Positions 49,520 through 57,679 of a stretch of 64,000 nt of DNA are shown here, piece by piece. The position numbers and the translations under genes are program-made. A model generated the notes under the pieces. That model worked only from the letters and a program-made list of their open reading frames with translations, had not been told where the DNA came from and did not search any database. The DNA is taken from positions 3,472,001-3,536,000 of the forward strand of contig NZ_CP010271.1 of the NCBI RefSeq assembly GCF_001456355.1, written 5' to 3'. Every line of letters begins with the position of its first letter. Positions within the stretch are counted from its first letter, which is position 1. This DNA is from Mycobacteroides saopaulense. Lineage in GTDB: Bacteria > Actinomycetota > Actinomycetes > Mycobacteriales > Mycobacteriaceae.

Positions 49520-51001
49520 CTAGGACGGCGCCTGGGTGGCCGATGTCGACGGATTGATCGCCAAACCGGTCTTGTCCGGCGGCATCCCGTCGTGCACGAC
49601 GAGCGCGTCTTCCTTGCTCAGCCGGGGCCCCGGCGGCAGCAGTCCCACCACCGGCCATGGCGCGGGAACGGGATCGACGGTGAGCCCCAGGGCCTTGGCG
49701 GCCTCCAGATTGCCGATGCCGAAACGCACGCCGGTGTCGAGGATGAGATACAGAGACTCGGCCCGTCCGGTGTCCCCACCCAGGCCGGTGGAGCGGACGA
49801 AGGCGCTGTGGGCAGGCGGGATGTAGGCCGTGTCGACATTGGGGCCTTCCTTGTCGGCCTGCGCCAACACCACCGGCACCTGGTCGGTCTTCAACGGCAA
49901 CGAGTTGCCCATCAAGAGCTTGGTGGAGGCGTGCTCCTGCGTCTTCTCCTGACCGGGCTTCCAGCTACTGCACAGCACCGACTTCTCGGGAACATCCACG
50001 ATCTTTCCGGCACGGTCTGGAAATGTCTGCACCGCAAGCAGGTTCAGGCTAGGGTGCCCGGAGATGACATCCGGCGCAACGGTGACGATGTCCTGCGCGC
50101 CCTGCGAATCGGAGAACCTGATGAGGTCCGCGGTGACCTCGTTGACACGCTGCACCCCACCCGCGAGCACCACGTAGTACTCCGCGGAGTCCGCGCGGCT
50201 CATCTTGATGACCGACCCCACACGAACACCCGCAGTCGTAATCGGCGCCGCCGCACCGGCGTCCGGGATGGGCGGCGGAGCAATGGCCGGCACCTCGGGG
50301 ATGGCGTTGAGCACCGACATCGAAATCGGCCGGGGCGTCACACCTTCCAGGCGCAGCGCACGGGTCACGGCGGGGTTCGTCAGGTCTACCGCGGCGCGCT
50401 TGCCGTCGTAGAGCAGGTACATCTGGCTGTTCACCGTCACCAGGGCATACCTGTCCTTCGGCATTTCCTGGTTGCCGTTCTCGAGGGTCACCTTGCCCGC
50501 GATCACGGTGGTGGTGACGGTGGAACTGGGCGGCGGCGTCGAGACGTCGCACACCGTCCAGATGATGTCGTCACCCGACAGCGTCCCGGGAATCGACGCC
50601 GGCGCGCCGGGAATCCCGACCAGCGGACCGCGGCGCGCCTTCGCCAGCTCCGAGTCCTTGACCGGCTTGGGGTTCTCGTTGTTCCCCGAGATCAACCGGG
50701 CCGACGCCAGGTTGAGCGCGGGATGAAGGGTGTCCTGAATCCGGACGTACACCGCACCGGTGTCCTTGCCCATCACGATGGGCTGATCGCCCAGCGGCAT
50801 GTTGGGCCGAAAGAAGGCCAAGATCGCGCAGCCGGCAACCACGACGGTGGCCAGCACGATGCCGACCATGAGTGAGCTCGACTGCGACCGCATCGGGTCG
50901 TGGATCATGCGGACGTCACGGCGAACCAGGGCGTGCTCCATGCGCCGCACCAGGAACCGGTACCCGCTGACCTGCAGCCGGGTTGTCGGTTGTCGCGCCA
51001 T
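49520..51001 (-). CDS. eccB4: EccB4, ESX-4 periplasmic component
   Basis: A 493-residue protein with the family start RQPTTRLQVSGYRFLVRRME, one membrane helix (about 43-64) and a large periplasmic domain built of repeats (VRVGSVIKMSRADSAEYYVV) with a cysteine pair (TVCDVSTP, VLCSSWKPG). It links the inner-membrane complex to the periplasm. It diverges from eccE4 with 214 bases between them. Confidence 0.94.
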   Translation of the reverse strand: MARQPTTRLQVSGYRFLVRRMEHALVRRDVRMIHDPMRSQSSSLMVGIVLATVVVAGCAILAFFRPNMPLGDQPIVMGKDTGAVYVRIQDTLHPALNLASARLISGNNENPKPVKDSELAKARRGPLVGIPGAPASIPGTLSGDDIIWTVCDVSTPPPSSTVTTTVIAGKVTLENGNQEMPKDRYALVTVNSQMYLLYDGKRAAVDLTNPAVTRALRLEGVTPRPISMSVLNAIPEVPAIAPPPIPDAGAAAPITTAGVRVGSVIKMSRADSAEYYVVLAGGVQRVNEVTADLIRFSDSQGAQDIVTVAPDVISGHPSLNLLAVQTFPDRAGKIVDVPEKSVLCSSWKPGQEKTQEHASTKLLMGNSLPLKTDQVPVVLAQADKEGPNVDTAYIPPAHSAFVRSTGLGGDTGRAESLYLILDTGVRFGIGNLEAAKALGLTVDPVPAPWPVVGLLPPGPRLSKEDALVVHDGMPPDKTGLAINPSTSATQAPS

Positions 51002-51215
51002 CGTCCCCCCTCCAGGAAATCTACGACCTAGCCATAGCTTTAGGCCGGCCCCCAGATCTTGTTAGATCCTACGTACGGGCCACACGGCCATGCAGCCTAT
51101 TGCAATACTGGGCAACCACGATAGGTTGCGGGTGGTAGCCACAAGGATCGGACGGGTCGCGCGGCGGTAACCACCGACGCTACGGCGTGACAGAGGGCGG
51201 GATGGAAGGGGAAAC

Positions 51216-52850
51216 GTGACGTCGAGCGGGGCGGCTCCGGAACAGGTTCGTCGGGCGACGATGCCGATCCAGATCATGGTGATCTCACAGCTGCTGATTC
51301 TCGCCGCGGTCCTCATCTCGTTGTTGTTCAGCTGGCCGTGGTGGGCCGCGCTGTTGATTGCGATCGTGTCACTGGCACTCGTCCTGGGCCGGTGGGGCGG
51401 CCAGACGGTCAGGCACTGGGCGGTGACCGGGTTCAAGTACCTGACGGGCCGCACCTATCGCAGCTCGGGCAGCATTGCCGACACTCCCAGCAGCCAAGAC
51501 AGCTGGACCGGAACTCGTTGGGAAAACGGCAAACTCATCACAGTGCTGGAAATCAGCGCCACCCAACAACATCCCTCGGTCATCACTCCGGATCACTGCG
51601 CCACAGATTCATTGGTGCCCTTGCGCGTTCTGCGGGAGTGCATGCATCAGAACGACATCGAACTGGAAAGCATCGACGTCATCAGCAACGGCCAGCGCAC
51701 CGCTCAGGGCACGGTGCTGCGCGGTGGATACGACCGACTGGTGGGGCCCCTGCCCGCCGTCGCCATTCGCACCGTCTGGGTGGTGCTGAGGTTCGACCCC
51801 GGCGTGAACGTCGACGCGGTGTTCCGCCGCGGCGGCGGCCGACGCGGTGCGGAGAGATGCGCCGTCATCGCCACGGCTCGAGTAAGGCGTGCACTGGCCG
51901 CGGCCCACTGCGCCAGCACCATCCTGCAGGCCGGACAGATTCACCGAATCAGCGCCGAGATGCTGCGCCAGTACGCGGGCGCACCCATGCACGAGGAGTG
52001 GAGCGGGCTGATGCTCATCGACTCCTACAACGTCGCCATGGGCATCGACCCGTGGTACATCACCGACGCCACCCTGACGGGGCTGTGGGCTCGGCCGACG
52101 CTGGAGACCACGGTGACGGTGCGGCTGCGCCCCTCCACGAAGGGCCGCACGTCAGTCGGCGCACTGGTTCGGTGGGCCACCGACGAACAACTTCCGGTGC
52201 GCCGCTCCACCGGAATGACCTCGCTCAACGGGAGTCAGCGCGACGCGTTCTTCGCCGGACTCCCCGTGGGCGCCATCGGGCTGGAATACCTGACCCGCAG
52301 CATCGAGATGAGCAACGAGGAGCTCGACGGCATTCATCTGCCGACATCGGGCTGCGGACAGTTGATCGGATCGGACATGTCCGGGCGCGCCATCGCCGCG
52401 CGCCTGTCCGGGCAGGGCGTGCACACAGTGGTGGTGCGCGCCGAGCTCTACGTCTGCCAGCAGGTGGTGCTCAGAGCGGTCGCGATCGGAGCACTCGTGG
52501 TCGTCTACACCGACCGCCCCCACATGTGGGATGTCATGGTGACCTCGATCGGTGACGCCAACCGCATCCAATTTGCCAGTGGCCCAGGGTTTATCGATCC
52601 CCGATGCACCCTGGCCGTGGTGGACGGGATGCAGCCGACCGCGCTGCCCAGCAACTGCACGGCCCTGCACATCATCAGCAGCGAGTACGACGCCCTGCCC
52701 GCGCATCCGGATGTCATCATCGATCAGCCCAACGGCTATGGCGATCAGATTCTCCTGACGGCAGGCGGTGAGACCATCCAGGTCCGCCTGGTGACGGTGA
52801 GCGATGAGCTCGCCTACCTGGGCCGGCCCATACAGGCCTACGCGCAGTAG
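51216..52850 (+). CDS. eccE4: EccE4, ESX-4 component
   Basis: A 544-residue protein with two N-terminal membrane helices (about 18-38 and 41-60), the RWGGQTVRHWAVTGFKYL hinge seen in EccE, and a long cytosolic domain. EccE lies at the rim of the type VII complex. The M. tuberculosis ESX-4 lacks this gene, while M. abscessus has it and needs it for ESX-4 function, so its presence supports the taxonomic reading. GGAAGGGGAAAC precedes the GTG start. Confidence 0.9.
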   Translation: MTSSGAAPEQVRRATMPIQIMVISQLLILAAVLISLLFSWPWWAALLIAIVSLALVLGRWGGQTVRHWAVTGFKYLTGRTYRSSGSIADTPSSQDSWTGTRWENGKLITVLEISATQQHPSVITPDHCATDSLVPLRVLRECMHQNDIELESIDVISNGQRTAQGTVLRGGYDRLVGPLPAVAIRTVWVVLRFDPGVNVDAVFRRGGGRRGAERCAVIATARVRRALAAAHCASTILQAGQIHRISAEMLRQYAGAPMHEEWSGLMLIDSYNVAMGIDPWYITDATLTGLWARPTLETTVTVRLRPSTKGRTSVGALVRWATDEQLPVRRSTGMTSLNGSQRDAFFAGLPVGAIGLEYLTRSIEMSNEELDGIHLPTSGCGQLIGSDMSGRAIAARLSGQGVHTVVVRAELYVCQQVVLRAVAIGALVVVYTDRPHMWDVMVTSIGDANRIQFASGPGFIDPRCTLAVVDGMQPTALPSNCTALHIISSEYDALPAHPDVIIDQPNGYGDQILLTAGGETIQVRLVTVSDELAYLGRPIQAYAQ

Positions 52851-52863
52851 CACTTTCACACCG

Positions 52864-53418
52864 CTAGGGCTCGTCGCGCATGCGCTCGCGGTAGGCGGCC
52901 ACGTGCTGCCGGTTGCCGCAGTTCCCGGTGTCGCAGAACATCCGGGACCTGTTGCGTGACAAGTCGACCAGCACAGCATCGCAGTCCGGGGCAGCGCAGG
53001 TCTTCAGGCGGCGCTGCTCGCCGGTGCGCACCAGATCCGCCAACACCATGGCCGTCTCCGCGCCAAGCCGATCCGCCAAGGGCGCATCACTGGCTGCCAT
53101 GTGCAGATGCCAGTCGGGCTCCTCGGCGTGCCGAGTGAGCCACGGCGAGGCATGGGTATCGGCCAGCAGCGCGTTGACCTGGCGGACCACGTATTCCTCG
53201 TCGTTGATGCGTGCCCAGATATCGCCCAGCCGGGTGCGTAGGGCCTTGACGGCTCGTAGCTCGGCGTCGTCCCCATCCCGCCGGCCCGTCCAGCCGTACC
53301 GGTCCAGAAGCGGCGGCAACGCCGCCGGGTCCGGGAGCAGCTCCCGGTCATTACGCGAGGTGTTGATCAGCTCCGCGGCCGATCGCAGCCCCTGCTCAGT
53401 GTCATGAGTGAAAATCAT
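52864..53418 (-). CDS. CGNR zinc-finger (ABATE domain) regulator
   Basis: A 184-residue protein. An N-terminal ABATE-type helical domain (about 1-130) is followed by a zinc finger with CAAPDC and FCDTGNCGNRQHVAAYR; the CGNR signature is at about 166-169. Such proteins are putative ligand-sensing transcription regulators. It diverges from an EamA exporter gene, with a palindrome in between, so it probably controls that transporter. AGGTG precedes the ATG. Confidence 0.88.
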   Translation of the reverse strand: MIFTHDTEQGLRSAAELINTSRNDRELLPDPAALPPLLDRYGWTGRRDGDDAELRAVKALRTRLGDIWARINDEEYVVRQVNALLADTHASPWLTRHAEEPDWHLHMAASDAPLADRLGAETAMVLADLVRTGEQRRLKTCAAPDCDAVLVDLSRNRSRMFCDTGNCGNRQHVAAYRERMRDEP

Positions 53419-53441
53419 TTGACACCTGACATCCTCCGCTT

Positions 53442-53459
53442 ATACCGTCATGACCGTAT
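53442..53459. promoter_or_regulatory. Palindromic operator between CGNR regulator and EamA gene
   Basis: ATACcGTCATGACcGTAT is symmetrical except for the two lower-case bases. TCATGA cores recur at 53402-53407 and 53472-53477. The site suits a dimeric regulator of both divergent genes. Confidence 0.6.
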
Positions 53460-53490
53460 TGAATTTTACTCATGACATGCGGGAGGTGCG

Positions 53491-54543
53491 GTGAACGACA
53501 AGGCCAATTTCCGGGCTGGCGTGATACTCGCCATCGCCTCGGCCGCCACCTTCGGGTTCTCCGGCCCCTTCGCCAAGTCGCTCATGGCGGCGGGCTGGTC
53601 GCTGACGGCCGTGGTGACCGCTCGCCTGGCCGCCGGTGCCGCAGTCATGGTGGTGGCCGCCTGCATCGTGGCACCCGGCTGGTTCTCCGAAGCTCGCCGC
53701 CACGCCAGGGTGGTCGTGCTCTACGGCATCATCCCCGTGGCCGGAGCCCAGTTCTGCTACTTCGGCGCGGTCAGACACATGTCCGTGGGCGTGGCGATGC
53801 TCCTGGAGTTCCTGAGCCCCATTCTGGTGATCGCCTGGACCTGGCTGTCCACACGGCAGCGCCCACACACCCGGGTACTGGCCGGTGCGGCCCTCGCCTT
53901 GGCGGGAATGCTGTTGGTGCTCAACATCTTCAGCGGATCCCGCGTTGAACCCGTGGGGGTGCTGTGGGGGCTGGGGGCAGCGGTATGCGCCGCGTACTAC
54001 TTCATCTCGTCGCACCGCGCGGGCGGCAAGGCTCAAGGGCTGCAACCCATCACGCTGACCACAAGCGGACTGCTCGTCGGAACCGTCGCGGTGGGCGGCT
54101 TCGGCCTCACCGGGATCATGCCCCTGGCCTTCTCCACGCAGGACGTAGAGGTCGCGGGCTGGCACGCGCCGGTGTACGTGCCCATCCTCGTCCTCGGGGT
54201 GGTCACCACCGCGATCGCCTACCTCACCGGAATCGCCGCCATTGCCCGGCTCAAGCCGAGCTACGCGTCCCTCATCGCCCTCACCGAAGTGCTGTGCGCG
54301 GTGATCGCGGGGTGGGTGCTGCTCGGGGAAACCATCGCACCCATCCAATACGCGGGGGCAGCGGTCATTCTCGCCGGACTGGTTTTGGCACACCGGGGTG
54401 CGGATACCGCCTCGGAACCCGAATCCAGCACCGCGGGACTCCCAGCTGCTCTACCTGCGGGATTGAAATCACATGGCAGTGACAGCGAATTATCCGTAAC
54501 CTCAGTGTGTGACGCTACAACCGAATCCACGCCCAGCCAGTAA
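53491..54543 (+). CDS. EamA-family (RhtA-like) exporter
   Basis: A 350-residue drug/metabolite transporter with two EamA repeats (about 10-145 and 155-300), ten predicted membrane helices and a hydrophilic tail of about 45 residues. RhtA-type proteins export amino acids or small metabolites; the substrate here is unknown. GGGAGGTGCG precedes the GTG start. The 3' end overlaps the first cutinase gene by 35 bases. Confidence 0.85.
   Translation: MNDKANFRAGVILAIASAATFGFSGPFAKSLMAAGWSLTAVVTARLAAGAAVMVVAACIVAPGWFSEARRHARVVVLYGIIPVAGAQFCYFGAVRHMSVGVAMLLEFLSPILVIAWTWLSTRQRPHTRVLAGAALALAGMLLVLNIFSGSRVEPVGVLWGLGAAVCAAYYFISSHRAGGKAQGLQPITLTTSGLLVGTVAVGGFGLTGIMPLAFSTQDVEVAGWHAPVYVPILVLGVVTTAIAYLTGIAAIARLKPSYASLIALTEVLCAVIAGWVLLGETIAPIQYAGAAVILAGLVLAHRGADTASEPESSTAGLPAALPAGLKSHGSDSELSVTSVCDATTESTPSQ
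54497..54502 (+). promoter_or_regulatory. -10 element for the first cutinase gene
   Basis: TAACCT (TAnnnT) ends 6 bases before the GTG at 54509, inside the EamA coding region. Confidence 0.4.
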
Positions 54544-55195
54544 ATTGCTCACCGCCGCCGCTCGCGCGGCGGTCGTCTCGGTTGCGGCAATCATGTTGAC
54601 CACTGGCCTGGCGGTCGTCATCCCGGCCACCGCCTCCGCCGCCTGTCCCAATGTCGAAGTGTCCTTCGCTCGCGGACGCAGTCAGCCGCCCGGCCTCGGC
54701 AACATCGGAGACGCGTTCGTCGGTGCGCTGCGCAATCGCGTGAAGAACGTCAGCGTCTACGCGGTGCGCTACGACGCCAACACCGACGTGGGCGGCGGCG
54801 CCAACGACCTGAGCGCACACCTGCAGCAGACCGCCAACAACTGCCCCGACACCAAGCTGGTCGTCGGCGGCTACTCGCTGGGGGCAGGCGTGGTCGACAC
54901 CGCCCTCGGAGTGCCCGGCCCCGTGCAGATCGGCAACTTCTTCTCCTTCGACAACCCGGTGCCGCCGGAGGTGGGCGACCACATCCGCGCAATCGTGACG
55001 TTCGGCAATATCGTGAATCGCTTTGCGCCGGTGCAGAATCTGGCCGGTGCATACGGCGACAGGGTGCTGGATCTCTGCAACGACGGCGACCCGGTGTGCA
55101 TGGATGGAAACCAGGACACCTGGAAGTCCCACACCACGTATCCGCCCGCGCTGATCAACCAGGCTGCGGACTTCGCCGCCGCCCGGGTGAACTAG
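54509..55195 (+). CDS. Cutinase-like serine esterase, secreted (first of three)
   Basis: A 228-residue exported esterase. The signal peptide runs to about residue 45 (TASAAC). The nucleophile is S123 (VVGGYSLGAGV), the acid is in CNDGDPVC, and a histidine follows in SHTTYP. Two disulfide pairs are likely. The mycobacterial family (Culp) hydrolyses lipid esters; Rv3451 and Rv3452 occupy this position. The product may act on envelope or host lipids. Confidence 0.88.
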   Translation: MTLQPNPRPASKLLTAAARAAVVSVAAIMLTTGLAVVIPATASAACPNVEVSFARGRSQPPGLGNIGDAFVGALRNRVKNVSVYAVRYDANTDVGGGANDLSAHLQQTANNCPDTKLVVGGYSLGAGVVDTALGVPGPVQIGNFFSFDNPVPPEVGDHIRAIVTFGNIVNRFAPVQNLAGAYGDRVLDLCNDGDPVCMDGNQDTWKSHTTYPPALINQAADFAAARVN

Positions 55196-55198
55196 CCT
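55193..55198 (+). promoter_or_regulatory. -10 element for the epoxide hydrolase gene
   Basis: TAGCCT, which contains the TAG stop of the preceding cutinase, fits TAnnnT and ends 7 bases before the GTG at 55206. Confidence 0.35.
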
Positions 55199-55205
55199 CC
55201 CCTGG

Positions 55206-56195
55206 GTGACTGTCTCCCAGATCACCCATCGTCAGCTGCCGGTCAATGGAATCGACATGCATGTCGCCGAGCAGGGTAAAGGCCCGGCGGTGGTGTTGTG
55301 CCACGGTTTTCCGGGTCTCTGGTACACCTGGCGTCATCAACTGGCAGCCCTGTCGGCGGCCGGATTCCGGGTCATCGCACCGGATATGCGCGGATACGGG
55401 CGCACCACGGCGCCACGTGAGGCTTCCGCGTACGACCGCAGCACCACGGTCGCCGATCTCGTCGGCCTGCTGGACGCGTTGGAATTACCGGATGCAGTGT
55501 TCTGTGGGCACGATTTCGGCGCACATCTGGTGTGGGATATGCCCACCTGGGCTCACGATAGGGTCCGCGCGCTGTTCCAGCTGTCGGTGCCACGCACTCG
55601 GCGCCTTCCGGTGAAGCCCAGTGTGGGATTCGAATACCTTGCCTCTCAACACTTCACACATCTGGAGTACTTTCAGGAACCGGGCGTGGCGGAAGCCGAG
55701 CTGGACGCGCAGCCAGAGGCATTCCTGGCCGCGCTGTTTCACTCACTCAGTGGCGCCAACCGATACTTGGATTGCTGGGACCATCCAGCGCAAGTAGACG
55801 GCAAACGCAACGGCTATCTGGACGTACTTCCGAGCCCCCCTGCCCTGCCGTGGAATTGGCTGTCCGAGGAAGATCTCGGCTACTACGCAGCCGAATTCAC
55901 ACGGACGGGATTCACCGGTGGCCTGAACTGGTACCGGGCGGAAGACCTGGTATGGGCGCAGAACGAGCACCTACACAACACCCCAATCGACGTACCGGTG
56001 GCCTTCGTCGCCGGTTCGGCCGACCCGGTCCTGGAAATGCTCGGCAGCGATCCGATGACCGTGATGGCCGACCTCGTCCCGGGCCTGAAGTCGGCCGTGA
56101 TCGTCGAAGGAGCCGGGCACTTCGTACAGATGGAGCGCCCGGACGCGGTCAACAACGCGATGATCGAGTTCCTGAACACGCTTCCGCCCAGGTGA
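55206..56195 (+). CDS. Epoxide hydrolase, alpha/beta fold
   Basis: A 329-residue soluble enzyme with HGFPG oxyanion loop, nucleophile D103 (CGHDFGAHL), a ring-opening tyrosine candidate in TGGLNWYR and catalytic histidine in GAGHFVQMERP. The aspartate nucleophile is diagnostic of epoxide hydrolases and dehalogenases; the tyrosine favours the former. It lies between cutinase genes and could detoxify lipid epoxides. The start is a GTG 10 bases after the cutinase stop. Confidence 0.85.
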   Translation: MTVSQITHRQLPVNGIDMHVAEQGKGPAVVLCHGFPGLWYTWRHQLAALSAAGFRVIAPDMRGYGRTTAPREASAYDRSTTVADLVGLLDALELPDAVFCGHDFGAHLVWDMPTWAHDRVRALFQLSVPRTRRLPVKPSVGFEYLASQHFTHLEYFQEPGVAEAELDAQPEAFLAALFHSLSGANRYLDCWDHPAQVDGKRNGYLDVLPSPPALPWNWLSEEDLGYYAAEFTRTGFTGGLNWYRAEDLVWAQNEHLHNTPIDVPVAFVAGSADPVLEMLGSDPMTVMADLVPGLKSAVIVEGAGHFVQMERPDAVNNAMIEFLNTLPPR

Positions 56196-56240
56196 CGAGG
56201 CCCATAGCGCACCGATATGACAACCAGGTTGACTTACCCG

Positions 56241-56246
56241 TAGCAT
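56241..56246 (+). promoter_or_regulatory. -10 element for the second cutinase gene
   Basis: TAGCAT (TAnnnT) ends 6 bases before the GTG at 56253; the third cutinase gene has the same hexamer and spacing. Confidence 0.45.
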
Positions 56247-56252
56247 TCGCCT

Positions 56253-56879
56253 GTGACGACGTACAGTGCTGTTTCACCTGCAATCTCGGACGTCCGGCGG
56301 CCCGTATACCTGCTCGCCGCCCTCCTCATGTTTACCGGCCTGGTGGCCCTCTCACAGCCCGCACCCGCCGCCGCGGATCCGTGCGCAGCCGTGGACGTCT
56401 CCTTTGCCCGCGGCCGTGACGAGCCTCCCGGTCTCGGTCGTGTGGGCCAGGCGTTCGTCGACGCCCTGGGGCCCAAGATCGGCAGCATGAACGTCTATGC
56501 CGTGAACTACAGCGCCGGCCTGCTCTCCACCGGAGAAGGTGCGGATGACCTTCGTGGTCACCTCAGTGACGTCGCGGCATCGTGCCCCAACACCAAGTTC
56601 GTGATCGGCGGGTACTCGATGGGCGCAACTGTCGTCGACGACGTCGCCAACAACCCGCCGCCGGACGTCGCCGGGCGGATTCGTGGGATCGCGACCTTCG
56701 GGAACATCGACCGCCGCGGAGGCGGCATGACCGGGCCTCTCGCCGGACGGTGGATCGACCAGTGCAATCCCGGTGACCCCGTCTGCCAGGAGGGCGGCCG
56801 CTCGTGGACGGCACATCAGACCTACGAGCAGACCAACCTGCCCGCGCAAGCGGCGTCGTTCGTGGCCGGCAAGCTGTAA
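56253..56879 (+). CDS. Cutinase-like serine esterase, secreted (second of three)
   Basis: A 208-residue exported esterase with a signal peptide to about residue 41 (APAAADPC), nucleophile S122 (VIGGYSMGATV), acid in CNPGDPVC and histidine in TAHQTYEQ. It shares the SFARGRDEPPGLGRVGQAF block with its two neighbours, so the three arose by duplication. It is shorter than the first and third copies because a loop after the nucleophile is reduced. Confidence 0.88.
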   Translation: MTTYSAVSPAISDVRRPVYLLAALLMFTGLVALSQPAPAAADPCAAVDVSFARGRDEPPGLGRVGQAFVDALGPKIGSMNVYAVNYSAGLLSTGEGADDLRGHLSDVAASCPNTKFVIGGYSMGATVVDDVANNPPPDVAGRIRGIATFGNIDRRGGGMTGPLAGRWIDQCNPGDPVCQEGGRSWTAHQTYEQTNLPAQAASFVAGKL

Positions 56880-56928
56880 AGCCCGGCAGACTTCGAAGAA
56901 ACGGCGCGCGGTGGAACCCGCCGAGCCG

Positions 56929-56934
56929 TAGCAT
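56929..56934 (+). promoter_or_regulatory. -10 element for the third cutinase gene
   Basis: TAGCAT (TAnnnT) ends 6 bases before the GTG at 56941. Confidence 0.45.
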
Positions 56935-56940
56935 CGTGGG

Positions 56941-57654
56941 GTGACCACGCATCCGCGGGGCACGAGGGTCGGCGTTGTCCTGAGTTATCTTGTCGCCCTG
57001 ACGGTGTTCGCGCTGTCAGCGGTGAATGTTGTAGGGCTTATCTATGCGGTGCCTCACGCATCGGCAGATCCGTGTTCGGATATCGACGTTTCGTTTGCAC
57101 GGGGACGCAAGGAGCCGGTCGGTTTGGGCCGGGTCGGCGACGAATTCGTCGATTCCCTGACTCCGCGAATCCAAGCCACCGGGGCCACCATGAACGTCTA
57201 TCCCGTCAACTACGACGCGGGCATCTTCTCGGCCGGCGGCGGCGCCAATGACCTCAGTAATCATCTGCAATCGGTCGCTGGGAGCTGTCCGCGAACCAAG
57301 CTCGTCATCGGCGGGTACTCGATGGGCGCCGAGGTGATCGACACGATCATCGGTGTGCCGAATGTGGGCATCGGGTTCAACAAGCCCCTCCCGCCCGCGG
57401 TGGGCGATCGCATTGTCGCGATCGCGACGTTCGGCAACGCCACGCACCGTACGGGCGGGCCGCTGAGCGGCATCGCCGGTGTGTACGGTTCGCGCGCAAT
57501 CGATCTCTGCAATCAGGGAGATCCGATCTGCATGGCCGGGCCCAACAACAGTTGGGATGCCCATACCTCCTACGAGCGCACCGGATTGCCCGCCGAGGCG
57601 GCCGCTTTCGTCGCTTCGAAACTCAACCGGCACGGCGAGCAAGAAGCCGAGTAG
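56941..57654 (+). CDS. Cutinase-like serine esterase, secreted (third of three)
   Basis: A 237-residue exported esterase with a signal peptide to about residue 42 (PHASADPC), nucleophile S127 (VIGGYSMGAEV), acid in CNQGDPIC and histidine in DAHTSYER. It has the longest tail of the three (SKLNRHGEQEAE). It is convergent with truA, 25 bases apart. Substrate range cannot be read from sequence. Confidence 0.88.
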   Translation: MTTHPRGTRVGVVLSYLVALTVFALSAVNVVGLIYAVPHASADPCSDIDVSFARGRKEPVGLGRVGDEFVDSLTPRIQATGATMNVYPVNYDAGIFSAGGGANDLSNHLQSVAGSCPRTKLVIGGYSMGAEVIDTIIGVPNVGIGFNKPLPPAVGDRIVAIATFGNATHRTGGPLSGIAGVYGSRAIDLCNQGDPICMAGPNNSWDAHTSYERTGLPAEAAAFVASKLNRHGEQEAE

Positions 57655-57679
57655 GCGGAACCTCCCACGTGGAGAAAGG

